A stretch of 64,000 nt of DNA from Pseudoxanthomonas indica (GCF_900167565.1 NZ_FUZV01000001.1:1240001-1304000); one strand, 5' to 3'. Shown: positions 20,937 through 29,852, numbered from the stretch's first letter. A program made the numbers and translations. The notes: generated by a model from the sequence alone, not told the origin.

Positions 20937-21665
20937 ATGCCGAACCGCAGCCGTCTCGCCGGTTTCATCATCGATTGCCAGGGCGAAGGCCATGAAGCCG
21001 CCGCGCAGTTCTGGAGCCAGGCGCTGCGCCTGCCGCGCGGCGAGACCTACCAGGACGGCGACGCGCGCTATACCGATCTGACCCAAGCGCCCGGCGGACT
21101 GCATGTGGAAGTGCAGCAGGTCAGCCATCCGTCGCGCGTGCACCTGGACATCGAGGCCGAGGATCAAGATGCCGAAGCCGATCGCCTGGAAAAACTGGGC
21201 GCGCGCCGGGTGGGCTTCGTCAAACGCTGGTGGGTGATGGAAGCGCCGACGGGCCAGCGCTTCTGCATCGTCCGTTGGCGCGAGCGCGATGCCGTCGCCA
21301 CGCCCCCCGCAGCCTCCGCCAACAGTCGCCTGGCCGGCTTCATCATTGATTGCCAGACCAACGATCTCTCCGCCGCCAGCCGCTTTTGGAGCCAGGCGCT
21401 GGGTCTGGCGATCACCGTCAAGGATGACGGCGGCGTGGGCCTGTACGACCGCCTGCAACCCGCCGCCGGCGGTCTGCACGTGGAAGTGCAGAAGGTCGAA
21501 CACGCCTCTCGCGTGCATGTGGACATTGCGGCCAAGGATCTCGATGCGGAAGTGCAACGCCTGGAAGCCCTGGGCGCGCGCCGGGTGAAGTTTGCCCACG
21601 AACGCTGGTGGGTGATGGAAGCGCCGACCGGCCAGCGCTTCTGCGTGGTCCCCGACGAAGCCTAG
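20937..21665 (+). CDS. Tandem VOC (glyoxalase-like) domain protein
   Basis: A 242-residue protein made of two similar halves of about 115 residues. Each begins with SRLAGFIIDCQ and ends with RWWVMEAPTGQRFC, showing internal duplication. The domain is of the Glyoxalase_6/VOC type. Metal ligands typical of active glyoxalases are not obvious, so it may bind a ligand instead of catalysing. It follows the E2 gene by about 50 bases behind a weak hairpin. The function is unknown. Confidence 0.82.
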   Translation: MPNRSRLAGFIIDCQGEGHEAAAQFWSQALRLPRGETYQDGDARYTDLTQAPGGLHVEVQQVSHPSRVHLDIEAEDQDAEADRLEKLGARRVGFVKRWWVMEAPTGQRFCIVRWRERDAVATPPAASANSRLAGFIIDCQTNDLSAASRFWSQALGLAITVKDDGGVGLYDRLQPAAGGLHVEVQKVEHASRVHVDIAAKDLDAEVQRLEALGARRVKFAHERWWVMEAPTGQRFCVVPDEA

Positions 21666-22591
21666 CGGCGGTCGCGATCCAGCCAGCAGGCCAGACCCTG
21701 CGCATTGAGCTCGATGTCCATCGCCAGCACGCCGATGATTGCCTCATCGTCCAGCGGGCAACGCTGTGCACGCGCACGTTCCAGATACAGCGCGGTCAAC
21801 GCGGCCACCAGGCAACGATGGCGATCCGCGCGCTCGTCGCATTGGCGCGCCAGCGCGCACATCGCATCGATCTGCTCGAACAGTTCGGCAGCCAGCCGAT
21901 CCACGTCGGTGACCCGGCCATAGTGGGTCAGGTACATGGCGGTGGGGCGATACGCCAGCAAACGTGCGATCGAGGTCTTCAGCGCTTCGGGTTCGAACTG
22001 CACCGGTGAACTGGTCGGCAGGATGAACGGTCCTTGCGGCCCGTCCAGTTCGCGATACGACAGGCCGAAGGTGTCGCCGGTGAACCAGCTGCGGCTCTGT
22101 TCGTCCCACACACAAAAGTGGTGGCGCGCATGCCCGGGCGTGTCGATGCATTGCAGGCGGCGTCCGGCCAGTTCCAGGGTGTGGCCGTCTTCGGCCACGA
22201 CCACGCGGTGTTCGGGCACCGGCAGGATGTGTCCGTAGCTGCGCGCCATCTCGGCTTCGCCATACACGGCAGTGGCGCCGGCAATCAGCTTGGTGGGATC
22301 AATCAGGTGTTGCGCGGCGCGCGGATGCGCCACCAGCCGGGCGTTGGGCAAGGCCTGCAACAACGCGCCGGCGCCACCGGCATGGTCAAGATGCGCGTGC
22401 GTGACCAGCAGCCAGTCGATGTCTTCCGCTGCCAGTCCGTTTGCCTGCGCCGCCTGCAACAGCCGCGGTACCGCAAACTGCGTGCCGCAGTCGACAAACG
22501 CGCCGCGACCCTGTTCGACCAGCAGGTACGCGGCATCGAAATGATCGCGCTGAAACGCGGTGTCGATGAGGTGGATGCCAGAAGTGTCCAT
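21662..22591 (-). CDS. Metallo-beta-lactamase-fold hydrolase
   Basis: A 309-residue protein. The Zn-binding motif THAHLDHAGG (HxHxDH) lies near residue 78, with later His and Asp ligands in DTPGHARHHFCVWDE and FTGDTFGLSYRE. It belongs to the glyoxalase II-like group with a longer C-terminal helical domain. The start at 22591 places the first strand normally. It overlaps the convergent VOC gene by four bases at the stops. The substrate is unknown. Confidence 0.85.
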   Translation of the reverse strand: MDTSGIHLIDTAFQRDHFDAAYLLVEQGRGAFVDCGTQFAVPRLLQAAQANGLAAEDIDWLLVTHAHLDHAGGAGALLQALPNARLVAHPRAAQHLIDPTKLIAGATAVYGEAEMARSYGHILPVPEHRVVVAEDGHTLELAGRRLQCIDTPGHARHHFCVWDEQSRSWFTGDTFGLSYRELDGPQGPFILPTSSPVQFEPEALKTSIARLLAYRPTAMYLTHYGRVTDVDRLAAELFEQIDAMCALARQCDERADRHRCLVAALTALYLERARAQRCPLDDEAIIGVLAMDIELNAQGLACWLDRDRR

Positions 22592-22691
22592 ACGCGGGGG
22601 AGAATCGACCACTGCGGCAGATTCTAGCCAGCCCATGACAGCGGCACGATGCGTCTTTGGTCGCAGTCGCAAACCTATGGAACAGCGACAC

Positions 22692-22991
22692 TCAATGCCG
22701 CGCCAGCCACCAGCTGCGCAAGGGGATGGCCACGGTCAGCACGAACAGGAAGGCGCCGTACGCCACCAGCGTAGCCAGCACCTGCTTCCAGATGGCGCCG
22801 GTGCCCACATCGGCCAGGCCCAGCGCATAACCCCATTGCATGCCCAGCACGCTTAGCACGAACGCGATCACCAGCGTGGTGGCATCGAAAGCAGTACGAC
22901 GCGCGTTGCGTGGCTGGCGCGGGAACAACCAGAACAGCGCGCCCAGCAGCAGGAACCACGGCAGGAACAGGACCACGGCCAGGAACGGCAT
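22692..22991 (-). CDS. Small integral membrane protein
   Basis: A 99-residue protein with three hydrophobic segments (about 1-22, 38-58, 72-90). It starts one base after the trpS stop, so it is probably translated from the trpS message. No family is recognised. Confidence 0.65.
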   Translation of the reverse strand: MPFLAVVLFLPWFLLLGALFWLFPRQPRNARRTAFDATTLVIAFVLSVLGMQWGYALGLADVGTGAIWKQVLATLVAYGAFLFVLTVAIPLRSWWLARH

Positions 22992-22992
22992 G

Positions 22993-24303
22993 TCAGGCCT
23001 CCGCTTCGCGCAGATCGCGCAACGCCGACAACACCTCGTCCACTGCGACCTGCAGCACGATCTCGGTGGTTTCCAACTGGTCCGCACGCTCGGCCTGCTT
23101 GAGTACGGCGATCAAGCGGCCGGCATCCTTGGGCGCGTCGAATCCATTGCTCTGGATCAGCAGGCGTCCATCGGCGGCCGTGAACTTGAAGTAGAAGCGC
23201 GCGTCGTTGTCGCGGTACTGCTTGAACACCGGCAGCGCCGCCGACTTGGCGACCGCCGTGGAGGTGGCGGTGTCCTGGCGATCCAGCGGACGCAGGCCCA
23301 CGGCGTCGCGCAATTCGGCCAGGAAGGGCGTGGCATAGGTGGCGCGCAGGCGTTGCGCACCGTCGCGCAGGATCGCTTCGATGTCGGCGGGCCTGGCGAT
23401 CAGGGCTTCGTACTTCTCGCGCAGCGGCGCCACTTCGGCGTCGATGCGTTCGAACAGTTTCTGCTTGGCATCGCCCCAGCCAATGCCCTCGGCAAAGGCC
23501 TGGCGCATGGCGGCGGTTTCCTCGTTGCTGGCGAAGGCCTGGTACAGCTGGAACACGTGCGAGCTGCCCGCGTCCTTGGCCTCGCCGGGCGCGCTCGAAT
23601 CGGTGACGATCGAGGCAATCAACTTCTTCAGCTCGTTGCGCGGGGCGAACAGCGGGATGGTGTTGTCATAGCTCTTGCTCATCTTGCGGCCATCCAAGCC
23701 GGGCAAGGTCGCCACGTTCTCTTCGATCGCCGCTTCCGGCAGGGTGAAGTAGTCCTTGCCGAACAGGTGGTTGAAACGCTGGCCGAAGTCGCGCGCCATC
23801 TCGATGTGCTGGATCTGATCGCGACCCACCGGCACCCGGTTGGCGTTGAAGATCAGGATATCCGCGGCCATCAGCACCGGGTACATGAACAAGCCGGCGG
23901 TGATGCCGGCATCGTCGTCTTCGCCGTCGGCGCGGTTCTTGTCCACCGACGCCTTGTAGGCGTGCGCACGGTTGAGGATGCCCTTGCCCGCCACGCAGGT
24001 CAGGAACCAGGTCAGCTCCGGGATCTCCGGGATATCGCTCTGGCGATAGAACCAGACCTTGTCCGGCTCCAGTCCGCAGGCCAGCCAGGTGGCGGCGATT
24101 TCCAGGGTGGAGCGCTGCACGCGCGCCGGTTCCTGCACCTTGATCAGGGCATGGAAGTCGGCCAGGAAATAGAAGCTCTCGGTGCCGGCGGCACGGCTGG
24201 CGGCAACAGCGGGGCGGATGGCGCCCACGTAATTGCCCAGGTGCGGCGTGCCGGAGGTGGTGATGCCGGTGAGGACACGATTGGCGACAGCAGGGGTGGT
24301 CAT
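22993..24303 (-). CDS. trpS: Tryptophanyl-tRNA synthetase with C-terminal extension
   Basis: A 436-residue class I synthetase; many bacterial TrpS have about 330. The HIGH equivalent GTPHLGNYVG is at about residue 15 and KMSKSYDN at about 205. The extra C-terminal 80-90 residues contain FYFKFTAADGRLLIQSNGF, which resembles the DUF1508/YegP fold pattern, then a helical tail. Similar extensions occur in other beta- and gammaproteobacterial TrpS (recollection, not checked). The start at 24303 fits the family N-terminus (MTTPAVANRVLTGITTSG). Confidence 0.95.
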   Translation of the reverse strand: MTTPAVANRVLTGITTSGTPHLGNYVGAIRPAVAASRAAGTESFYFLADFHALIKVQEPARVQRSTLEIAATWLACGLEPDKVWFYRQSDIPEIPELTWFLTCVAGKGILNRAHAYKASVDKNRADGEDDDAGITAGLFMYPVLMAADILIFNANRVPVGRDQIQHIEMARDFGQRFNHLFGKDYFTLPEAAIEENVATLPGLDGRKMSKSYDNTIPLFAPRNELKKLIASIVTDSSAPGEAKDAGSSHVFQLYQAFASNEETAAMRQAFAEGIGWGDAKQKLFERIDAEVAPLREKYEALIARPADIEAILRDGAQRLRATYATPFLAELRDAVGLRPLDRQDTATSTAVAKSAALPVFKQYRDNDARFYFKFTAADGRLLIQSNGFDAPKDAGRLIAVLKQAERADQLETTEIVLQVAVDEVLSALRDLREAEA

Positions 24304-24412
24304 TGCAACTCGGGGGGCGGGTCTGAACGCAGCCAGTTTAACCGCTGCCGCGTCCAACCCCGAGACCCGGTCCGGCGCGTTTGTCCCGGCGAGCCCCCGA
24401 TAGGAGTCCACC

Positions 24413-25228
24413 ATGTTCCGCACTGCTTCCCTGTTGTTTGCCGCGGCCCTGGCCGCGTTGTCGGCCTGTGACCGCGCTGCCGCGGGCCCGCTGGTGGATG
24501 TGGCGGTGGTGGACCGCGACAGCGGCCAGTGGCTGCCGCAGTATCCGCATCGCGGTGATACCTGGGTGGCCGGCGAGCCCGGCCATCGCTACGCGGTGCG
24601 CCTGACCAACACCACCGGCCAGCGCGTGCTGGTGGTGCTGTCGGTGGATGGGGTGAATGCCGTGACCGGCGAGACCGCCGATCCGCGCCAGGGCGGCTAC
24701 GTCCTGGATCCGTGGGAAAGCACGGAGATCACCGGTTGGCGCAAGTCGCTGGAGGACGTGGCGCAGTTCGTCTTCACCGACGCCCCCGACAGCTACGCCG
24801 CCCGTACCGGCAGGCCGCGCAACGTGGGCGTGATCGGGGTGGCGGTGTTCCGTGAGCGGCGACCGATGCGGGTGATGCCGGCGCCATATCCGCCCTATGC
24901 CGAAGGACAGGCGCGGCGGGAGTCCTCCGCGTCGGCGCCGGCAGCGGCGTCGGCCGATCAAGTGATGGAGTCCGAACGCAGCTCGGCCGGCAACGTCGCT
25001 GCGCAGGCACAACGCATCGGCACGGGCCATGGTCAACGTGAGTGGTCACCGACTGGCACCACCTCGTTCGTGCGGGCGAGCACGACACCGGCGCAGGTGG
25101 AGCAAATTCGCTACGACGAACCCCGACGGCTGGCGGCATTGGGAATCCTGCCGCGCCATCCACGCCACGGCGATCGTGCGCCGCAGGCCTTTCCCTCGGG
25201 ATTCGTGGCGGATCCGCCGCGCTGGTGA
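24413..25228 (+). CDS. Predicted lipoprotein of unknown function
   Basis: A 271-residue protein starting at 24413 with AGGAGT upstream. Residues 1-19 are a lipoprotein signal (LAALSAC, Cys19). The segment at about 25-150 (VDVAVVDRDSGQWLPQYPHRGDTWVAGEPGHRYAVRLTN) is a beta-rich domain found in proteobacterial hypothetical proteins. The C-terminal 110 residues are low complexity and probably disordered. It is divergent from trpS. Confidence 0.78.
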   Translation: MFRTASLLFAAALAALSACDRAAAGPLVDVAVVDRDSGQWLPQYPHRGDTWVAGEPGHRYAVRLTNTTGQRVLVVLSVDGVNAVTGETADPRQGGYVLDPWESTEITGWRKSLEDVAQFVFTDAPDSYAARTGRPRNVGVIGVAVFRERRPMRVMPAPYPPYAEGQARRESSASAPAAASADQVMESERSSAGNVAAQAQRIGTGHGQREWSPTGTTSFVRASTTPAQVEQIRYDEPRRLAALGILPRHPRHGDRAPQAFPSGFVADPPRW

Positions 25229-25243
25229 AAAGAAAACAGCGGT

Positions 25244-25263
25244 CCGATCCCTTTCGGGATCGG
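25244..25263. terminator. Hairpin between convergent genes
   Basis: CCGATCCC (25244-25251), loop TTTC, GGGATCGG (25256-25263). It lies 15 bases after the lipoprotein stop and just beyond the CsbD stop on the other strand. It has a perfect 8-bp stem but no T-run. Confidence 0.5.
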
Positions 25264-25287
25264 CCGCCGCTGGATGACGTGCCCGCC

Positions 25288-25494
25288 TCAGTTGGAACGC
25301 AGGCTGCGCTCGAAATCCTTCACTTCGGTACGGGCGCGATCCTTGTCCCAGCCGTAGCGTTCCTGCAGCCGGCCTTCCAGATACTCGGCATTGCCTTCGA
25401 CCACCTGGAAATCGTCGTCGGTCAGGTCGCCCCACTTGGCCTGGATTTTTCCCTTCAGCTGTTTCCAGTTGCCGGCAATGATGTCCTGATTCAT
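25288..25494 (-). CDS. CsbD family stress protein
   Basis: A 68-residue hydrophilic protein. [21 protein letters not shown] and [15 protein letters not shown] are the CsbD signature. Members are induced by general stress; the molecular role is unknown. It lies downstream of the entericidin-like genes on the same strand, behind a terminator. Confidence 0.93.
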   Translation of the reverse strand: MNQDIIAGNWKQLKGKIQAKWGDLTDDDFQVVEGNAEYLEGRLQERYGWDKDRARTEVKDFERSLRSN

Positions 25495-25631
25495 GGTCGC
25501 TCTCTAATGGATGACGCGGTGGGGTTACCGCGAGTCCAGCTTGCCAACGCCTGCATTGCGAGAGCATCAACCCTGCGTCAACCTGCGGTTATTCGCACTG
25601 CGTTGACCAAACCCACTGCCACGCAACGCCA

Positions 25632-25668
25632 CAAAAAAAACGGGCCGCTCGCGCGACCCGTTTTTTTC
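25632..25668 (-). terminator. Rho-independent terminator
   Basis: A run of eight A, CGGGCCGC, loop TCGC, GCGACCCG, then seven T. The stem has one G-T type mismatch. The A- and T-runs on both sides make it usable in either direction; it ends the entericidin message before csbD. Confidence 0.85.
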
Positions 25669-25683
25669 GATGCAGCCAGCGGT

Positions 25684-25818
25684 TTACTTGCCGGAAGACT
25701 CTTCGACCTTCTCGCCCACTTTCTGCACATCCTTGCCGACGCCCTTGACGGTGTTGCAACCGGACAGGGTGGCCAGCGAGAACAGGGCGAGCAACATCAG
25801 GACGGCATAACGCTTCAT
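25684..25818 (-). CDS. Entericidin-type lipopeptide (copy 1)
   Basis: A 44-residue precursor: MKRYAVLMLLALFSLA, lipobox LSGC (Cys21), then the short conserved tail CNTVKGVGKDVQKVGEK. Entericidins A/B are small cell-envelope lipoproteins of stationary phase, one toxin and one antidote in Escherichia coli. A similar gene lies 200 bases upstream. Confidence 0.9.
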   Translation of the reverse strand: MKRYAVLMLLALFSLATLSGCNTVKGVGKDVQKVGEKVEESSGK

Positions 25819-25950
25819 GGGCATTCTCCTAGGGAACTTGGGTGGGCGGGTGGCACGCGGGCTCTACTACAGCGAGGATTACAGCATGGCTGACTCCGGC
25901 TGACCACGGATGCAACGCCACCGCTGGTCGAGCGACAAGGCCCGCATAAA

Positions 25951-25978
25951 CGAAAGGGCCGGAAATCCGGCCCTTTCG
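25951..25978. terminator. Strong hairpin terminator between the two entericidin genes
   Basis: A perfect 12-bp stem: CGAAAGGGCCGG (25951-25962), loop AAAT, then the reverse complement (25967-25978). It lies about 45 bases after the stop of the upstream copy. Short A/T runs inside the stem base act as the tail. Confidence 0.75.
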
Positions 25979-26021
25979 CGACGCGCCAGCCTCGTCGCGG
26001 CGCATCAGCGGCGCGTGCCCG

Positions 26022-26174
26022 TCAGCACTTGCCGTCCTTGCAATCCTCGGCCTTGTCCGACACCTTCTCACCGGCCTTCTGTACATCCTTGCCCGCGCCC
26101 GACACGGTGTTGCAACCCGACAGGGCGGCGGTCGAGAACATGGCCAGCATCAGCAGAACCATCCAACGTTTCAT
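26022..26174 (-). CDS. Entericidin-type lipopeptide (copy 2)
   Basis: A 50-residue precursor: MKRWMVLLMLAMFSTA, lipobox LSGC (Cys21), the same CNTVSGAGKDVQKAGEKV core as copy 1, then a tail ending CKDGKC with two extra cysteines. Its start follows GAGGAGATCGCGC. The two genes form a tandem duplication, each with its own terminator. Confidence 0.9.
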   Translation of the reverse strand: MKRWMVLLMLAMFSTAALSGCNTVSGAGKDVQKAGEKVSDKAEDCKDGKC

Positions 26175-26321
26175 GCGCGATCTCCTCATGGTTGAAACCA
26201 CGCGGGCCAGCCTCCTGGCGACCCTGCGCAGCGTGGGATCACGATGGCCCAGACGGCTGTTTAAGGCATGTGAAGTACACCGACGCCGCCCCTCGGCATT
26301 CAGGCAGCGGCCATGCTGGGC

Positions 26322-27245
26322 TCAGTCGCGCATCAGGGTGGATTTGCCGAACAGGCTTTCCACCAGGTCCACGGTGAGCTTGGCGGTGCGGTTGCGACGA
26401 TCCAGCACCGGGTTCAACTCCACGATATCGAGCGAACCCATGCGGCCGGTGTCGGCGATCATCTCCATCACCAACTGCGCCTCGCGATAGTTGGGACCGC
26501 CGGGAACGGTGGTACCCACACCGGGCGCGATGCTGGGATCGAGGAAATCCACGTCGAAACTGACATGCAGATGGGTATCGGCATCCAGTCCCTCCAATGC
26601 GGTTTCCATGGTCCGCTTCATCCCGACTTCGTCGATGTAGCGCATGTCGTACACATCGACGGCGTGATCCTTGATCAGTTTCTTTTCTTCCGGATCCACC
26701 GAACGGATGCCGATCTGGCGCACCTCCGCCGGCGTGATTGCGGGCGCTTCACCGCCCAGCCGGGTCAACTCATCCGGGCCGATGCCGCACAGGCAGGCCA
26801 CCGGCATGCCATGGATATTGCCCGACGGGGTGACCGCACTGGTGTTGAAATCCGAATGCGCGTCCAGCCACAACACCCGCAGCCGCTTGCCCTGCTGGCG
26901 GCAATGGCGCGCGATCGCGGTGATCGAGCCAATCGCCAGGCAATGATCACCACCCAGCATGATCGGCAACCGGCCCTTGGCCAGCTCGGCCGCCGTGGCA
27001 TCCATCAGCGCCCGGTTCCACGCCACCACCTCATCCAGATGGCGATAACCGTGCACCGGCTCAATCCACGGATTGGCGGGCCCCTGCACGTTGCCGGTAT
27101 CGACCACATCCACCCCGCGCGCCAACAGCGCCTCGCCCAGTCCCGCGATGCGCAAGGCATCCGGCCCCATCCGCGCGCCGCGATGTCCGGCGCCGATATC
27201 GGTCGGCACGCCAATCAGGGAAACGGGAGGGAAAGTACGCGGCAT
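26322..27245 (-). CDS. rocF: Arginase
   Basis: A 307-residue ureohydrolase that splits arginine to ornithine and urea with two Mn2+ ions. The metal motifs are clear: GGDHCLAIGS, WLDAHSDFNT and SFDVDFLDPSIAPGVGT. The N-terminus SLIGVPTDIGAGHRGARMGPDALR is typical of arginase rather than agmatinase. ATG at 27245 was preferred to GTG at 27251. Confidence 0.95.
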   Translation of the reverse strand: MPRTFPPVSLIGVPTDIGAGHRGARMGPDALRIAGLGEALLARGVDVVDTGNVQGPANPWIEPVHGYRHLDEVVAWNRALMDATAAELAKGRLPIMLGGDHCLAIGSITAIARHCRQQGKRLRVLWLDAHSDFNTSAVTPSGNIHGMPVACLCGIGPDELTRLGGEAPAITPAEVRQIGIRSVDPEEKKLIKDHAVDVYDMRYIDEVGMKRTMETALEGLDADTHLHVSFDVDFLDPSIAPGVGTTVPGGPNYREAQLVMEMIADTGRMGSLDIVELNPVLDRRNRTAKLTVDLVESLFGKSTLMRD

Positions 27246-27324
27246 CGGCACGGCTCAGGCTTCGGAACGAACTCACAGTTTAGTCCGTTCGCAATGACAC
27301 GCCTGTGGCGGCGCAGCAAGTTTG

Positions 27325-27354
27325 GTTCTACTCGGGTGCACCCGAGTAGAACCC
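27325..27354. repeat. 30-bp perfect palindrome
   Basis: GGTTCTACTCGGGTG is followed directly by its exact reverse complement. It lies between arginase (start side) and the membrane-protein gene (stop side). Further GC-rich hairpin-like sequence follows to about 27440 (CCCCCTTGCCAAGGGGG). It may be an extragenic repeat or a terminator; there is no T-run. Confidence 0.7.
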
Positions 27355-27478
27355 CAAAGTTTGCTCCCGCAAACTTCGGGCCCGTCGCGTGCTACCGATC
27401 CCCCTTCGCACCGGGGGTGCTCGCCCCCTTGCCAAGGGGGCATCAAAAGCAGCGCGATGCACTGCGGCAGACGCGCCC

Positions 27479-27988
27479 TTACCGCGCCGGCGCCATCCCG
27501 ACGGCATCACCCCGCCGCAGCAACCGCCGCGCCTGGAACACCCCGAAGATCGCGAACACCACGAACGTGCCCCCGACCAGCACCAACAACTTGGGATCAC
27601 GCGGCCCGTTGATGAAAGGTTCGCCGACCGGAATCCGCACCAGCGTTTCATTGAATCCCGGAATGAAATGGAAGAACACCGTCAAGGTAAAACACAGCGC
27701 GGCGATGGTCCGGCGACCACCCCGATCCGCGGCGCCACGATCCGCCTTCCAGCCAATCGCCAGCACGATCAGGGTCAGGATGCTGAGGACATGCGCCTCA
27801 TTGAAACCACCATGGCGAAAGATGAAAAGCCCGGTGACGCAGGTGACAATCGTCGCCAGCACATAAGTCTTGCCGCTGCCGCGTGCATAACGGATGTCGC
27901 CGAAACGGAGCAGGCCGTACAGACCGGCGAACAAGGACACCAGACTGACCAACGTATGGAACATGCCGAACGGGGTGATGCCTAACAT
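27479..27988 (-). CDS. Integral membrane protein of unknown function
   Basis: A 169-residue protein with four hydrophobic segments (about 8-28, 40-58, 65-82, 135-155). The motif FRFGDIRYARGSGKTYVLAT and GFNEAHVLS are notable, but no family is firmly recognised. It is a single gene upstream of the arginase on the same strand. Confidence 0.7.
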   Translation of the reverse strand: MLGITPFGMFHTLVSLVSLFAGLYGLLRFGDIRYARGSGKTYVLATIVTCVTGLFIFRHGGFNEAHVLSILTLIVLAIGWKADRGAADRGGRRTIAALCFTLTVFFHFIPGFNETLVRIPVGEPFINGPRDPKLLVLVGGTFVVFAIFGVFQARRLLRRGDAVGMAPAR

Positions 27989-28290
27989 GGGTGCACCTCG
28001 AGCGTGGGTTCCCTGCGGCGGACATCACGAAACCTGGCCACCGCGCGGGAGGGAGGGTCGGAATCATCAGTGACGGAACAACAACTGGCGTGCAGCTTCC
28101 CCTGCCGGCAGACAATGCATGAGCCCGCCCCCTCCTTGCAAGGCATTCCGCGCATTTCCGCGCACCTCGACACCCGATATGCGCGGTGACCGTCGGGTGC
28201 GCTGGCCTGCCTTGTCCTTCAGTGGTTTTACCGAGGCGGGGGCGCCACTCAGGCGCTAGGCTTCCGGGCACCGGACAGAGATGCGTGACC
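27989..28290. other. 302-base divergent intergenic region
   Basis: It separates the leftward membrane-protein gene from the rightward outer-membrane-like gene. No open frame has gene-like features. Short inverted repeats (GCGCATTTCCGCGC and nearby) are present; no clear promoter pair was found. Confidence 0.4.
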
Positions 28291-29058
28291 ATGAGGCGAG
28301 CCCCTGTTTTCTGCGCCCTCCTGCTGTTGCTGGTCCAGACGACCGCCCATGCGCAACAGGCCCAGAAGGAAATCGACAACGGCACCGATCCGACCAAGTT
28401 CACCACCTCGGCCGCGCTGATCTACGAGTACAACGACCTGGCCAATGGCCTGGCACGGCAGGCGCCGCGCGTGGAAGTGATCCTGCCGCTGGGTAAGCAG
28501 CGCCACTACAACCTGCGCCTGACCGTGCCGGTGGTGAGCAATGACGTGGCGGGCAATGACCACTTCGCGCTCGGCGATGTCGCATTGCGCATGAGCCATG
28601 TGTTTGGCGTCACCCGCCAGCGCGGCATGGTCGTGCACGGGGAGATGCTCTTCAACACGGCCAAGCGCGACGAACTGGGCACCGGCAAGGACGTGTTCAA
28701 AGGCACCTTCATCTATGCCCGCTTCCTGCATGGCGGCGCCATCTTCGCGCCGGCGCTGGTGCACAGCCTGGATGTGGCCGGCGATCGCGATCGCGCCGAT
28801 GTGGACATCACCACCATCGACTTCTATTACGTGCCCAAGCTCAAGGATCCGCGCAACTACATCACCTGGGATCCGGCGCTCAACTTCGACTGGGCCAACA
28901 ACAAGGACTACGTCAGCGTGGCGGTCACTTTCGGCCGCACCGTCGGCGAAGCGTTTGGCGGCCACGCCCAGGTCTACATCAAGCCCAGCGTGCTGGCCGG
29001 CAGCGAACGTCCCGGCGACTGGAGCATGGAAGTGGGTTTCAAGGTGCTGGGGTTCTAG
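28291..29058 (+). CDS. Putative outer-membrane or periplasmic beta-rich protein
   Basis: A 255-residue protein with a signal peptide (cleavage after AHA, residue about 21). The body is made of alternating beta-strand segments and ends in the aromatic residue Phe (VGFKVLGF), typical of outer-membrane beta-barrels. It may be a transporter-like barrel of unknown substrate. It lies just before a tRNA gene on the other strand. Confidence 0.7.
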   Translation: MRRAPVFCALLLLLVQTTAHAQQAQKEIDNGTDPTKFTTSAALIYEYNDLANGLARQAPRVEVILPLGKQRHYNLRLTVPVVSNDVAGNDHFALGDVALRMSHVFGVTRQRGMVVHGEMLFNTAKRDELGTGKDVFKGTFIYARFLHGGAIFAPALVHSLDVAGDRDRADVDITTIDFYYVPKLKDPRNYITWDPALNFDWANNKDYVSVAVTFGRTVGEAFGGHAQVYIKPSVLAGSERPGDWSMEVGFKVLGF

Positions 29059-29083
29059 CGCGCGAACTTGTGCCAGCGAAAAG

Positions 29084-29159
29084 TGGTGCCGCTTATCCGA
29101 ATCGAACGGATGACCTACCGCTTACAAGGCGGTTGCTCTACCAGCTGAGCTAAAGCGGC
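29084..29159 (-). tRNA. tRNA-Thr (anticodon UGU)
   Basis: A 76-nt cloverleaf with acceptor stem GCCGCTT/AAGCGGC, D-arm AGCTCAGCTGGTAGAGC, anticodon stem ACCGC-CTTGTAA-GCGGT with anticodon TGT, and T-arm ending GTTCGATTC. The 3' CCA is encoded. It matches the usual bacterial tRNA-Thr(UGU). No integrase or duplicated end lies nearby. Confidence 0.96.
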
Positions 29160-29186
29160 ACGCTGAGGCGTGTGCCGGCGTGGATT

Positions 29187-29852
29187 CTACCGCAGCCCGG
29201 CGCAGTCCAGCGCCGCAATTTCCGCACTGCCGAGCGCTGGGCGCACCTCTTCCCCCGAGCTGCCGGCCGGCGTAGCCAGTTCCAGCCACCACTGCGATAC
29301 CACACCGCGGCCGCTGGCGCGCACCTGCGCATCGAAGCCGGCGGCGATCATTTCATCCTGACGACGCAAGGCCGCTTCGCGGCTGCGATAGCGGCCCAGC
29401 GCCACGCTGTTGGCTTCCTCGCCTTCATTCACGACCAGATAGTCGTTGAAACCAGCGGCGCCCACGCGCTGTGCGAGAGCCAGCGCCTGCTCGCGGCTGG
29501 CGCTGGGCAGCAGCAGGACGCGATAGCCGCTGGCGCCCGCACCCGGCAATTCGCGCGCGCGTGCGCGCAATACTCGCGCGCCGAGCGGACTGGCGCTGCG
29601 TTCGGCGCTGCCCCGATCCGTATACGGGCCAGCGCGGAAGCAGGCGGCGTTGGCAGGCAACGTGGCGATGGTGGCAGGTGCAGGCGCTGCCGGCCTGGAT
29701 GCCTTGGGCGCGCTTGTCACCAGTTCGAGCGTGGCCACGCCCATCGGTGTCGCCCGCGGCGTTTCGGCGACGGGTTCGGCGCGGCTCAACCACCACGCCG
29801 CCACCCCGACGTTGAGGATCACCAGCAGGACAATCAGGGCGCGCATCATCAT
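29187..29852 (-). CDS. SPOR-domain membrane protein
   Basis: A 221-residue protein. One N-terminal transmembrane helix (about 4-22) is followed by a Pro/Ala-rich linker and a SPOR-like region with two repeats (RVLLLPSASREQALALAQRVGAAGF and SVALGRYRSREAALRRQDEMIAAGF). SPOR domains bind denuded septal peptidoglycan. It overlaps coaX by four bases and is last in the birA-coaX operon. Confidence 0.82.
   Translation of the reverse strand: MMMRALIVLLVILNVGVAAWWLSRAEPVAETPRATPMGVATLELVTSAPKASRPAAPAPATIATLPANAACFRAGPYTDRGSAERSASPLGARVLRARARELPGAGASGYRVLLLPSASREQALALAQRVGAAGFNDYLVVNEGEEANSVALGRYRSREAALRRQDEMIAAGFDAQVRASGRGVVSQWWLELATPAGSSGEEVRPALGSAEIAALDCAGLR

Noticed and set aside
22840..24471. 543-codon + strand frame opposite trpS
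   Set aside because: Shadow of trpS, which has HIGH and KMSKS motifs on the other strand.
29084..29159. tRNA-Thr as an integration site
   Set aside because: No integrase, direct repeat or foreign genes flank it; the only integrase is at dusA.
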